Positions 56,370-64,000 of a DNA stretch of 64,000 nucleotides are shown in pieces (the stretch's first letter is position 1; every line of letters begins with the position of its first letter). The position numbers and the translations under genes were made by a program. Source of the DNA: Prauserella alba. GTDB lineage: Bacteria > Actinomycetota > Actinomycetes > Mycobacteriales > Pseudonocardiaceae. The notes under the pieces are model-generated. The model did no database searches, was not told the DNA's origin, and saw only the letters and a list, made by a program, of their open reading frames with translations. Location: positions 1,116,001-1,180,000 of the forward strand of contig NZ_JAMTCH010000004.1 of assembly GCF_024171735.1 (NCBI RefSeq). The letters run 5' to 3'.

Positions 56370-58001
56370 TCACTCGGGGAACGAGAAGCGGTCCGCCCCG
56401 TGCACGGCCCTGCCGGCGACGAGGGTGGCCTGCACGCCGATCTCCCCGATCTTCGAGTCCGGCACGGCCGTGGGGTCGTCGTCGAGCAGCACGAGGTCGG
56501 CATACGTCCCCCGCTCGATGTGCCCGCGCACGTTCTCCTGCCCCGCTGCGTAAGCGGCACCGGTGGTGAACGCCCGCAGCGCCTGCTCGGCGTCGACGCA
56601 TTCGTCGGGCGAGGCGACGGCGCCGCTCTTCGTCTTGCGCTCGACGAGCGACTGCATGCCCAGCAGCGGCGCCCCCGCCGACACGCACGGCCGGTCGGAG
56701 CTGCCGACGACCGGGAGCCCCGCGTCCACGAAGGACCTGCTGCGGTACACCCACGGCATGCGCTCCTGGCCGACGGCGTCGGCGATCGTGTCGCCGATCT
56801 CGTAGAGGAACCGGGCCTGCGGCACCGGGACGACGTCGAGCGCCGCCATCCGCGCGAGGTGCTCCGGTCGCGTCATGGCGGCGTGCTCGATCCGGTGCCG
56901 CACTCCGGGACGTGGCAGTTCCCGCTGTGCCTGCTCGAAGATGTCGAGGGTGAGGTCGATGGCGCGGTCGCCGATCGCGTGAGCGGCGACCCGCCAGCCG
57001 CCGTGGTGCGCGGCGAGGATCGCCTTGCGGAGCACGTCGGGGTCGTCACCCAGCAAGCCGTGGTCGTCGGCGCCGCCGTGCCCGCAGAACGGCGCCGTGA
57101 CGGCGGCGGTCCGGCTCGACAGTGCGCCGTCGGTGAAGATCTTCATGGGGCCGATGCGGAGGAACTCGTCGCCGAATCCGGTGCGCAGGCCCAGGTCGAG
57201 GCCGTAAGCCTCGTCGACCTCGTGCAGCACCTCGCGCGCGGGCATCAGCTCGACGCGCTGGTTGAGGTCCCCGCGGGCACGCGCGATCTGATAGGCGGCC
57301 GCCTCGGCGGGGCTGTGCCCGATCCAGCCGCCGCCGATACCCGCCTCGGTGACGTGCGTGAGTCCCTCGGCCGCGTACACGGCGGAGGCCCGCGTGATCG
57401 CGTCGGCCAGGTCGCCGACCGGGTACGGCTTCACCAGCCGGTCGACCAGCTGCTGGGCCTGTTCCGCGAGCAACCCGGTGGGCTCCCCGTCGGCGCCCCG
57501 TTCGACGGCGCCGCCCGCGGGGACGACGGCCGAACCGTCCAGCACTCCGGTGAGCTCCAGGATCCTCGTGCTCACCGTCGCCATGTGGGCCGAACGGTGC
57601 TTGAGCCACACCGGCCTGCCGCCGCCCGCACGGTCGAGCGCCGCGCGGTCCGGATGACCGCCCAGTGCGAAGTCGTCGTATCCCGAGCCGATGACCCAGC
57701 CGTCGGCGGGGAGCTTGGCCGCCTCCGCCGCGACGACGTCGTAGAGCTGCTCCGGCGTCGTCACCGTGGACAGGTCGGTCTCCGCGAGCGAGAGGCCGTA
57801 CCAGACCATGTGGTTGTGGGCGTCGGAGAAGCCCGGGGTGACGATCGCGCCGTCGCCGTCGACGACGTGGCGGGCCGGCAGCTCCGCGACCTCGTCGTCC
57901 ACCCCGATGATGCGGCCGCCCAGCACCCCGATGGTGTGAGCGCGCGGGTGGGCGGGGTTCAGCGTGAGGGCGCGCACGTCGCGCAGCAACAGATCCAGCA
58001 T
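56370..58001 (-). CDS. Amidohydrolase family 3 (YtcJ-like), second copy
   Basis: 543 residues. Metal motif TPGFSDAHNHMVWYGLSLAE (HxH), MKIFTDGALSSRTAAVTAPF, WRVAAHAIGDRAIDLTLDIF, HRIEHAAMTRPEHLARMAAL and GSSDRPCVSAGAPLLGMQSL. The end ERGTYADLVLLDDDPTAV is typical of the group. The ATG at 58001 abuts the first copy of the 93-bp repeat, which therefore forms its entire upstream region. It is distinct in sequence from the 13746-15404 paralogue. Confidence 0.9.
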   Translation of the reverse strand: MLDLLLRDVRALTLNPAHPRAHTIGVLGGRIIGVDDEVAELPARHVVDGDGAIVTPGFSDAHNHMVWYGLSLAETDLSTVTTPEQLYDVVAAEAAKLPADGWVIGSGYDDFALGGHPDRAALDRAGGGRPVWLKHRSAHMATVSTRILELTGVLDGSAVVPAGGAVERGADGEPTGLLAEQAQQLVDRLVKPYPVGDLADAITRASAVYAAEGLTHVTEAGIGGGWIGHSPAEAAAYQIARARGDLNQRVELMPAREVLHEVDEAYGLDLGLRTGFGDEFLRIGPMKIFTDGALSSRTAAVTAPFCGHGGADDHGLLGDDPDVLRKAILAAHHGGWRVAAHAIGDRAIDLTLDIFEQAQRELPRPGVRHRIEHAAMTRPEHLARMAALDVVPVPQARFLYEIGDTIADAVGQERMPWVYRSRSFVDAGLPVVGSSDRPCVSAGAPLLGMQSLVERKTKSGAVASPDECVDAEQALRAFTTGAAYAAGQENVRGHIERGTYADLVLLDDDPTAVPDSKIGEIGVQATLVAGRAVHGADRFSFPE

Positions 58002-58094
58002 GGCGACAGGGTAGGCGCATCCCGCCCCGGCACGTCCCGAATCCCGCCACCCTCTCGCGTGTCCCGCGCCCGCCCGTCGCCGGACCACGACCTC
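58002..58094. repeat. 93-bp direct repeat, left copy
   Basis: Matches 60068-60160 at 88 of 93 positions in direct orientation. It starts at the base next to the amidohydrolase ATG and contains one CGCGTGTCCCGC element of the second intergenic repeat family. Confidence 0.9.
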
Positions 58095-58244
58095 CAACGC
58101 CACGCTGACTCGCGACTGCATCCTTGCGCGTGTCCTGCACTCACCCTTCGCCCGACCGCACCGACACGCAACTGCGTTCTCGCGCGTGCTAGGTACTCGC
58201 AGCGGCGATTGCCGCACCCGGGGAGCGGGCTCCTCACTCAACCC

Positions 58245-58524
58245 AATTGACCCGATCGGGTGAACAACTTGACAGGGGCAGCCACTTTGACCCCGCCCAG
58301 CGTAAAGCTCCTTCCGAAAACACGAGCCCATCTACCCAAAAAAGCTCATCGCACCACAAGGAATACAAACAGAACGTGTTTATCTCGAAAACATAAAAAG
58401 ACAACGTCGACATATAATCATTTACGCCAGCAGCGATACATCAGAAGGAAACCCGAGTAACCTACAAGGTCGTGGGGAAATAGCTCACCAATATTATTGA
58501 TTCGCTACAAACCTGGGGTTCCAA
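58245..58524. other. AT-rich upstream region of the island
   Basis: A rightward open frame (58260-58460, 66 residues, Lys/Arg/Thr-rich) starts with GTG without a good ribosome site. I doubt that it is a gene. TATAAT-like hexamers occur near 58413 and 58492. The region more likely holds the promoter of the first exported protein. Confidence 0.4.
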
Positions 58525-59043
58525 TTGAGTGATAATAGGCCGCGACTAAGGCCTCTGATGGCAGCACTTGCGCCGGCGATTGTGATAGTATTCTTATTTG
58601 CCAATTCTTATACCGCTTGGGCTCACGTAGTGTCGCGCAGCGGATACACCTACTGGTCAAATGACTTGTGCACTTGGGCCCAGTCAGAAACTTACGACGG
58701 GTCCAAACAAGGCGGAACAAAGTCAATCGCCGCACTTTACTCGATGCTGAGCACTCCTATCGGTGATTACGCGTGCGACGACGCACTGAACGCGACGCCA
58801 GGCTACTTGCAGACTCAATGGAACGTCCACCGTTTTCGCGCAGACCAGACCCTCTACTGGTGTGCAAGTGGCTCACCGATGAGAAATCCGGTCAGCACCC
58901 ACAGTTACGCGGTATATTGGGATTTCCGAAGTCCACCCTGCGGCAAGGGTCACTACACGAATCGAACATGGTCGTTCCATAAAAATGGAGGGCAGTGGTT
59001 CGGCGGAGACATGTGGTCCGGAAGGCACTGGTGGCCCTCGTAA
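58525..59043 (+). CDS. Small exported protein with four cysteines, island gene 1
   Basis: 172 residues from TTG 58525, or 161 from the ATG at 58558. An N-terminal signal or anchor (LAPAIVIVFLFANSYTAWA) is followed by an aromatic-rich domain: SRSGYTYWSNDLCTWAQSET, DYACDDALNATPGYLQTQWN, LYWCASGSPMRNPVSTHS and WDFRSPPCGKGHYTNRTWSF. Four Cys suggest two disulfides; Trp and Tyr are frequent. I cannot name a family. Secreted action (surface, toxin-like or coat-like) is inference. A tight gap of 62 bp leads to gene 2. Confidence 0.65.
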   Translation: MSDNRPRLRPLMAALAPAIVIVFLFANSYTAWAHVVSRSGYTYWSNDLCTWAQSETYDGSKQGGTKSIAALYSMLSTPIGDYACDDALNATPGYLQTQWNVHRFRADQTLYWCASGSPMRNPVSTHSYAVYWDFRSPPCGKGHYTNRTWSFHKNGGQWFGGDMWSGRHWWPS

Positions 59044-59105
59044 AGACCTATTTGTACAATCTAAAAATTCGTGTCAACTTTTTTACGGCAGAGGACGTTC
59101 GCCAC

Positions 59106-59558
59106 ATGAATACCAAGCTATGGTCAACCACGGGCGTCGTATTATCCCTTGCAGGGATTTCAGGGTTCATCGCCGCCACGCCCGCCACAGCAGATCACGG
59201 GCGGGCCACAGAGAAACCGGTTGCTGTGGTTCAATCCAACGAGTCGAACTGCGACCCCAAGCTCGCACAGATGGGCCTCGTGGACTCCAATGGACAGCCG
59301 ATCGTGGACAGTAACGGTAAAGAGGTCCGAATCGACGGCAGGTCACCGGCGTGCGGTGGTCCGCCCATGAGGATGGACATACCCCACCAGCGTTCCAGTA
59401 ACTTCTCTATAACGGAATCCGAGGGCGAAGCAGGCATGTCGGAGGTGTCAGAGGCAGCCCCGCCTGTCACAACGTTCGACCACTTGCACGGTAAGTCACG
59501 AGCCGAAATACGCACCTGGATGGAGAATGAAGTATTCGCCAAGGGAATCCGTCCTTGA
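59106..59558 (+). CDS. Small exported protein, island gene 2
   Basis: 150 residues. A clear signal peptide (VVLSLAGISGFIAATPATA) with an AxA-type cleavage site is followed by a polar domain containing two Cys (ESNCDPKLAQM and RSPACGGPPM) and VDSNGQPIVDSNGKEVRIDG, a short internal duplication. ATG at 59106 follows AGAGGA. No recognised family. It is followed by a strong terminator, so it closes an operon with gene 1. Confidence 0.7.
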   Translation: MNTKLWSTTGVVLSLAGISGFIAATPATADHGRATEKPVAVVQSNESNCDPKLAQMGLVDSNGQPIVDSNGKEVRIDGRSPACGGPPMRMDIPHQRSSNFSITESEGEAGMSEVSEAAPPVTTFDHLHGKSRAEIRTWMENEVFAKGIRP

Positions 59559-59596
59559 CACGCATAAATTGCATGTTTAACTAACTGTGCTTACGA

Positions 59597-59623
59597 GCCT
59601 GGGGCGCTTTCTGCGCCCCAGGC
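59597..59623 (+). terminator. Intrinsic terminator after island gene 2
   Basis: Perfect 11-bp stem GCCTGGGGCGC/GCGCCCCAGGC with a TTTCT loop (59608-59612). It lies 38 bp after the stop of gene 2 and 27 bp before gene 3. There is no clear T-tract, but stem strength and place support termination. Confidence 0.8.
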
Positions 59624-59649
59624 TGTAGCCCTGAGTAGGGGGTGGCTGC

Positions 59650-60030
59650 GTGCCTTTCAACAATCGATCCACCGCGATCGCGGTCCTACTGATTCACTTC
59701 GGTGTGAATCTTGGCCTGCTGCTATGGACTATGACTGACCCTCTCGCATCGACGAGACCGCTCGCCTGGATCGTCCTGACTGCCGAGGTCGTTCTCATCG
59801 GGGTACTCCTGATGCGGAGGAGTCGGCTCCCATGGCGTCTTCTCGTCGGGTTAGACGCCGTGTGGATAACCCTTCACATCGCCTCACTCATCGTATCTCC
59901 GGTGGCGTTCACGGCCGTACTGACCGTCATCCAGATCGCGCGGTTGGCGCTCCTGTTCACCACCCCCGTCCGGAGGCTCGCCGAGTCGAAGTCGCCGCAT
60001 TCTGCCCAGACCGGCATCGCACCCCACTAG
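59650..60030 (+). CDS. Small multi-pass membrane protein, island gene 3
   Basis: 126 residues from GTG 59650. Four hydrophobic segments (IAVLLIHFGVNLGLLLWTM, LAWIVLTAEVVLIGVLLM, LLVGLDAVWITLHIASLIVS, FTAVLTVIQIARLALLFTTP) with short loops and a basic or polar tail. It resembles small DoxX-like or immunity-type membrane proteins in topology only. GC content here is closer to the host average than in genes 1 and 2. It ends 38 bp before the right 93-bp repeat. Confidence 0.65.
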   Translation: MPFNNRSTAIAVLLIHFGVNLGLLLWTMTDPLASTRPLAWIVLTAEVVLIGVLLMRRSRLPWRLLVGLDAVWITLHIASLIVSPVAFTAVLTVIQIARLALLFTTPVRRLAESKSPHSAQTGIAPH

Positions 60031-60067
60031 ACAGCGAGTTCGGGCGACACGGCTCCTGGCGCTTGTC

Positions 60068-60160
60068 GGCGACAGGGTAGGCGCATCCCGCCCCGGCACG
60101 CCCCGAATCCCGCCACCCTCTCGCGTGTCCCGCGCCCGCCCATCACAGGACCACGGCCTC
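60068..60160. repeat. 93-bp direct repeat, right copy
   Basis: Right-hand partner of 58002-58094 (five mismatches). Its last two bases are part of the stop codon of the flavoprotein gene, so the repeat ends exactly at a gene end. Confidence 0.9.
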
Positions 60161-61595
60161 ACGCCGGCGGTCCCACTCCCGGCTCGGTCACCGCGGGGGC
60201 CGCGCTCGAACCGGACGTCGCGCCGGCCCGGTTCGCCTCCGTCGGCGCCGGTGGGGTCGTGCCGGCCTGCCCGCGCCGACGCAGCGCGGCGCGGGCGACC
60301 CGCAGCCCGGCGTCGGGAGTCAGCAACCGGGTCGGCGGTGCGTACAGGGTGAACACCTGGAGGAATCGGTCCAGCAGCACGGGGTCGTCGGCGACCGCGC
60401 CGAAGAACGTGTCCCCGAACGGCGCGAGCGCGCGGATCGGCCACGGCAGGGGTCCGGTGGCGGCGCCGAGGATGGCCCGGTCGGCCACGGCTGCCAGGTG
60501 CCACGTGTCGCGGATCGGTTTCGCGGCGGCGCGGAAGTACCGGCGAGGCAGGTCGTGCGCGCCGCGGCGCAACGTCGCCGCCAGCGCTTCGGCCTGCATG
60601 GCCGCGACCGTCATGCCCTGTCCGTACGTCGGGTTGAGGCTGCACACACCGTCGCCGAGGACGAGCAGCCCGTCCGGGAACGCGCGCATCCGGTCGTAGC
60701 GGCGCCAGCGGCTGGCCGGGAAGGTGCGCGAGTTCGGTTCGGTCAACGGTTCCGCGGAGCGCAGCGCGTCGACGACGTGCGCGGGGGCGAACTCGGCCGC
60801 GAAGTCGACCATGCCTGCCGTGGCCGTCGGAGGTGCATGGCCGCCGACACCGAACACCGACACGTCCCACATCTCGTTCTCGTGCCGGAACATCGCGGCT
60901 CCGGTCGGGCGATCGGCCGTGGCGCTGATCAGCACCATCTTCTCGGCCAGCGCCCCGGATTCGATGCGCAGCTGCAGGCTGGAGTAGGCGCCCCTGACCT
61001 TGACGGTGTCCTCGTCCGGGCGCGGGAAACCGAGTTCTGTCAGCCACACCGGGGTGCGGGATCCGCGGCCCAGCGCGTCCACGACGAGGTCGGCGTCGAG
61101 TTCGAACGGCCCGTCGGGCCCCGTGGCGCGTACCCCGGCCACGCCTCCGCTTCCGGTCACGAGTCCGTCCACAGTGCACCGTTCGAGGATCCGAACGGTG
61201 GGCAACGCCGCCAGGTGCTCTCGAACCCGCTGTTCCAGCATCGGACGGCTGGGCACGTGGATCGCCGCTTCCGGCCCGGGAGCCGTCCCCACGAGGTGGT
61301 GTCCCAGCGGTTCGAAGTGGATCTCGTCGGCGTCGTCGCGGATCACCGGCACGCCGCGGCCTTCGAGGTCGGCGAGCAGTCCGGGGAAGAACGCGTCGAG
61401 GAGAGCGCCGCCCCGCGGCAACAGCGTGTGCCCGTGCGGGCCCTGCGGGACTCCGCGCCGGGGGCGCGCGGCGTCGGGGAGCGTGTCGCGGTCGAGCACC
61501 GTCACGGACTCGTAGTGCCGGGCCAGTACGCGGGCGGCGAGCAGTCCGCCCATTCCTGCGCCCATGACGACGGCGTGTGTCCCGTGTGTCTGCAT
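60159..61595 (-). CDS. FAD-dependent monooxygenase-like oxidoreductase
   Basis: 478 residues. HAVVMGAGMGGLLAARVLAR is the N-terminal FAD-binding fold; DGLVTGSGGVAGVRATGPDG and ADLVVDALGRGSRTPVWLTE are the DG/GR motifs; LLVLGDGVCSLNPTYGQGMT is the GD motif. It matches the PHBH-like/halogenase-like flavoenzymes often annotated as FAD-dependent monooxygenases. The substrate is unknown. It is divergent from a TetR regulator with a palindrome between, so it is probably induced by a TetR ligand. Confidence 0.92.
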   Translation of the reverse strand: MQTHGTHAVVMGAGMGGLLAARVLARHYESVTVLDRDTLPDAARPRRGVPQGPHGHTLLPRGGALLDAFFPGLLADLEGRGVPVIRDDADEIHFEPLGHHLVGTAPGPEAAIHVPSRPMLEQRVREHLAALPTVRILERCTVDGLVTGSGGVAGVRATGPDGPFELDADLVVDALGRGSRTPVWLTELGFPRPDEDTVKVRGAYSSLQLRIESGALAEKMVLISATADRPTGAAMFRHENEMWDVSVFGVGGHAPPTATAGMVDFAAEFAPAHVVDALRSAEPLTEPNSRTFPASRWRRYDRMRAFPDGLLVLGDGVCSLNPTYGQGMTVAAMQAEALAATLRRGAHDLPRRYFRAAAKPIRDTWHLAAVADRAILGAATGPLPWPIRALAPFGDTFFGAVADDPVLLDRFLQVFTLYAPPTRLLTPDAGLRVARAALRRRGQAGTTPPAPTEANRAGATSGSSAAPAVTEPGVGPPA

Positions 61596-61659
61596 CGCTG
61601 GCCTCCTCGGCCGCTCGGGATGGCGTTCCGGCCTGTCGCCGAAACGGGAAAAACATTGT

Positions 61660-61680
61660 TATGTTGCTATCCATAACATA
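61660..61680. promoter_or_regulatory. Candidate TetR operator
   Basis: Inverted arms TATGTT (61660-61665) and AACATA (61675-61680) flank a nine-base centre in an AT-rich block between the divergent flavoprotein and TetR genes. Confidence 0.6.
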
Positions 61681-61701
61681 GTTACGGCATGGTTGGCCAC
61701 C

Positions 61702-62436
61702 ATGAGCACGAAGGACCGCCTCGTCGAGGCCGGACTCCGGTTACTCGAATCGGAGGGGCCGGAATCGCTGAACGCACGCAAACTCGCCGCCGAGATCGGC
61801 GCATCGACGATGACCGTCTACACCCACTTCGGCGGAATGGCAGGGCTGTACGAGGCACTGCTACGACAGGCGTTCGTACGGTTCGGGCAGGCCCTCGCCG
61901 CGGTCGAGCACACCGACGACGCGGTCGCCGACCTGCTCACCCTCGGCCTGGCCTACCGCGACTTCGCCTCCGCCAGCCCACAGCGGTACCGCCTGATGTT
62001 CGGGGTGACCGCACCGGGCAGCAGCATCGCGCCGCCGCACGATCTGACCGAGGAGGGGTCGCCCGGCGGAATCCCGGAGGCCTCGGCGACGTTCGACGAG
62101 CTCCGCGAAGCCGTGCAGCGCGCACTCGACACCGGGCGTATCGACGGCGACGACCCCGTCGCGATCGCTGCCCAGTTCTGGAGCATGATCCACGGTTTCG
62201 TACTGCTGGAGATGTCGGGCTACTTCGGAACGGAAGGCGGCGGCGTCACCACGGTCCTCGCCCCGCACGCGACGAACCTGCTGATCGGGCTCGGCGACGA
62301 TCCGGCCGCGGTCGCGCGCTCGGTGCGGTCGGCGCGGGAGCGGTTCGGCGACGGCGCGGGCCCGCCGCACCCCGGATCGCGAACCCCGGACGTCCGGCGA
62401 GGCCCACGGCCGGGCCGAACCTCGGGCCGCAGGTGA
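61702..62436 (+). CDS. TetR family regulator (TetR_C_13-like)
   Basis: 244 residues. The HTH is clear: DRLVEAGLRLLESEGPESLN, ARKLAAEIGASTMTVYTHFG, GMAGLYEALLRQAF. The ligand domain contains RDFASASPQRYRLMFGVTAP and VAIAAQFWSMIHGFVLLEMS. The last 40 residues are Arg/Gly/Pro-rich and look like an extension. It is divergent from the FAD enzyme and likely controls it. Confidence 0.93.
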   Translation: MSTKDRLVEAGLRLLESEGPESLNARKLAAEIGASTMTVYTHFGGMAGLYEALLRQAFVRFGQALAAVEHTDDAVADLLTLGLAYRDFASASPQRYRLMFGVTAPGSSIAPPHDLTEEGSPGGIPEASATFDELREAVQRALDTGRIDGDDPVAIAAQFWSMIHGFVLLEMSGYFGTEGGGVTTVLAPHATNLLIGLGDDPAAVARSVRSARERFGDGAGPPHPGSRTPDVRRGPRPGRTSGRR

Positions 62437-62578
62437 GACACTCGGCCCGGCCCACAGGCGGGGCGCGCGGCGCGCGACTCTGACAGGATCGGCCACGGCG
62501 GCCACGGGTGTTTCGAACGTGGCCGGCGCAGCTGCACACTCCGCTACGAACAGCGGCGACGGTGGAGGAGGAGTGGGC

Positions 62579-63925
62579 ATGCACGACGGCATGAGCCGAC
62601 TCGGCGAACAGGACCGGAAGGCCGAGATCATCGACGTGTTCGTCGACGCCTTCGGAGACATGATCAAGGCGGATCCCGACGCGTTCCGCAAGAAGTTCCG
62701 CAAGATGGCCGACAACCCGTTCGCGTTCTACCGCGGGGCGGCCTGCCTGTTCTACAACGACATGGCCGGAGCCGACGACCCGTGGGCCGACGCCCGCACC
62801 GGCCGCATCTGGATCCAGGCGGACCTGCACGCCGAGAACTTCGGCACCTACATGGACTCCGCGGGACAGCTCGTCTTCGACGTCAACGACTTCGACGAGG
62901 CCTACCTGGGTTCGTTCACCTGGGACATCAAACGCTTCTGCGCATCGGTGGCGCTGTTGGCGCGGCGCAAGGCGATCTCCGACGCCGACATCGACACGCT
63001 GATGGCCACCTTCGTGCGCTCCTACATCCGCATGGTGCGCGCCTTCGCCGACGGCATGCGTGACGAGGAGGAGTTCAAGCTCCACCTGAGCAACACCGAG
63101 GGCACCGTCCACGACGTGCTGCTCGACGCGAAGCTGAAGACCCGGATCGGCCTGCTGGAGGAGGCCACCGTCGTCGAGGAGCACGAACGCCGGTTCCGGC
63201 CCGGCCGAGGGGTGCGGCGGCTCGGCGACGAGGAGTACGCGCTGGTGCAGCAGGCCTACCGCCGCTACCTGGAGACGATCCCGGAGACCAAGCGCTTCGA
63301 GAGCCTCACCTACGACGTCAAGGACATCGTCGGCCGCAAGGGCTTCGGAATCGGGTCCGCCGGGCTGCCCGCCTACAACGTCCTGGTGGAGGGCCGCACC
63401 GAGGCGCTGGAGAACGACGTGATCCTGTCGATGAAGCAGGGCAACGTGGCTGCGCCCAGCCGGGTCGTCGACGACGAAGCCATCCGGAGCTATTTCGTCC
63501 ACCACGGGCACCGCACGGCCGTGTCGCAACGGGCGCTGCAGGCCCACGCCGACCCGTGGCTCGGCCACACCGAACTCGGCGGCGAGGGCTACGTCGTCTC
63601 GGAGCTCTCGCCGTACGTCCAGGATCTCGACTGGTCCGACCTCACCGAGCCGAAGGAGATGCAGCCGGTGATCGACTATCTCGGGCAGGCGACCGCAGGG
63701 ATGCACTGCGTCTCCGACGCCGACTCCGAGCAGTCGCTGGTGCCCTTCCAGAGCGAGGAGGCGATCCTGTCGGCCGTCGGCTCGGACGAGGACGGTTTCG
63801 TTCGCGACATGGTGGCGTTCGGCGCGAACTACGCGCGGCAGACGCGGCAGGACAGGGAGCTGTTCGTCGACGCCTTCCGGAACGGCGAGATCCCCGGTCT
63901 CGAACCCGTTACCCCGATCTCGTGA
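62579..63925 (+). CDS. DUF2252 family protein (kinase-like fold)
   Basis: 448 residues. WIQADLHAENFGTYMDSAGQ (HxxN) and LVFDVNDFDEAYLGSFTWDI are the family's signature and recall the catalytic HxDxxxxN and D motifs of phosphotransferases. KGFGIGSAGLPAYNVLVEGR and LSMKQGNVAAPSRVV are also conserved. ATG 62579 was preferred because GGAGGA lies about nine bases upstream; a GTG at 62573 is closer than usual. The substrate is unknown. It precedes a PhoD-like gene by 11 bp, so the two are probably an operon. Confidence 0.93.
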   Translation: MHDGMSRLGEQDRKAEIIDVFVDAFGDMIKADPDAFRKKFRKMADNPFAFYRGAACLFYNDMAGADDPWADARTGRIWIQADLHAENFGTYMDSAGQLVFDVNDFDEAYLGSFTWDIKRFCASVALLARRKAISDADIDTLMATFVRSYIRMVRAFADGMRDEEEFKLHLSNTEGTVHDVLLDAKLKTRIGLLEEATVVEEHERRFRPGRGVRRLGDEEYALVQQAYRRYLETIPETKRFESLTYDVKDIVGRKGFGIGSAGLPAYNVLVEGRTEALENDVILSMKQGNVAAPSRVVDDEAIRSYFVHHGHRTAVSQRALQAHADPWLGHTELGGEGYVVSELSPYVQDLDWSDLTEPKEMQPVIDYLGQATAGMHCVSDADSEQSLVPFQSEEAILSAVGSDEDGFVRDMVAFGANYARQTRQDRELFVDAFRNGEIPGLEPVTPIS

Positions 63926-63936
63926 AGAAGGCAGGC

Positions 63937-64000
63937 GTGACAGCGCAACTCCTGCTCGGCCCGCTGCTGCGGCACGTGGGCGAGACGACGGCGACGGTGT
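63937..64000 (+). CDS. PhoD-like alkaline phosphatase/metallophosphatase, 3' end outside window
   Basis: Only the first 21 codons are seen. GTG at 63937 reads MTAQLLLGPLLRHVGETTATV. LLLGPLLRxVxxTxATV is the usual start of actinobacterial PhoD/DUF7800-type phosphodiesterases. It follows the DUF2252 gene by 11 bp. Identification rests on this short segment. Confidence 0.6.
   Translation, partial: MTAQLLLGPLLRHVGETTATV

Larger units (their letters stand above)
58095..60067. other. Low-GC genomic island between direct repeats
   Basis: About 2 kb whose base use differs sharply from the rest (the line 58381-58440 has 22 G/C of 60; 58501-58560 has 30 of 60). It carries three small exported or membrane protein genes, all rightward, and one strong terminator. 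More copies of the CGCGTGTCCTGC element lie at its left edge (58115-58205). No integrase, transposase or tRNA is present. It was probably acquired, perhaps by recombination between the flanking repeats. Confidence 0.75.

Noticed and set aside
55659-58250. 863-codon rightward open frame opposite the SIS and amidohydrolase genes
   Set aside because: Antisense to two genes with full catalytic motifs; composition typical of a high-GC shadow frame.
58260-58460. 66-residue basic protein at the left end of the island
   Set aside because: No ribosome site, Lys/Arg/Thr composition without structure, and AT-rich DNA makes such a frame possible by chance.
58095-60067. Island as an insertion sequence or integrative element
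   Set aside because: No transposase, integrase, terminal inverted repeats or tRNA target; only flanking direct repeats.

Overview
The window is high-GC actinobacterial DNA. Its gene content (ectABCD, a GH63-type hydrolase, a DasR-type regulator with a dre-like operator, split LigD-type NHEJ genes, DUF3159/DUF3263/LytR_C proteins) points to a Pseudonocardiaceae-like genome of the Saccharomonospora/Amycolatopsis/Prauserella type. That placement is inference; there is no rRNA or marker gene here. Almost the whole window looks like chromosomal backbone. No tRNA, rRNA, CRISPR array, transposase or integrase was seen.

Layout. 1-3.9 kb: 3' part of a CDC48-like AAA ATPase, a LytR_C/DUF3263 pair, and def. 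4-19 kb: thiamine genes, namely a TPP riboswitch with thiCD, an unlinked second thiD, and a second TPP riboswitch with thiO-thiS-thiG, divergent from thiE. Between them lie a phosphodiester-glycosidase-like exported protein, a substrate-binding-protein gene broken by three frameshifts, and a GntR-controlled V4R/MFS/amidohydrolase operon. 19-24.4 kb: amino-sugar module (DasR-like regulator, SIS isomerase, GlcNAc-kinase-like gene) and DUF3159. 24.6-28.7 kb: SGNH hydrolase, an OmpA/BON protein with a membrane partner (ArfA/ArfC-like order), and an uncharacterised two-gene cassette. 29-32.7 kb: ectoine/hydroxyectoine genes ectABCD with strong hairpins between the genes. 33-34.5 kb: HigBA-like toxin-antitoxin and an HhH-GPD protein. 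34.5-43.5 kb: membrane proteins, a DinB protein, a ROK regulator divergent from a glucosylglycerate-hydrolase-like gene, DUF445, an Abi-alpha-like protein and a 37-residue zinc-ribbon peptide. 43.5-45.7 kb: an Mhq-like quinone-stress module. 45.8-50.2 kb: a MerR-sliding-clamp fusion, and an IucA/IucC siderophore synthetase behind an iron box with an MFS exporter. 50.4-56.2 kb: metal-dependent hydrolase, ligase plus LigD polymerase, GAF-SpoIIE-HATPase phosphatase plus STAS protein, SIS protein. 56.4-64 kb: amidohydrolase, a low-GC island of about 2 kb between 93-bp direct repeats, a flavoprotein with a divergent TetR, a DUF2252 protein, and the start of a PhoD-like gene.

The most unusual signals are: (1) a dispersed intergenic family of 21-bp tandem repeats with a GCAACAC/GTGTTGC core, at six places, five of them exactly between convergent genes; (2) the MerR-DnaN-like clamp fusion; (3) the low-GC island of small exported proteins between 88/93-identical direct repeats; (4) the coupled DUF6932-like/unknown pair; (5) the three compensating-looking frameshifts in one gene.
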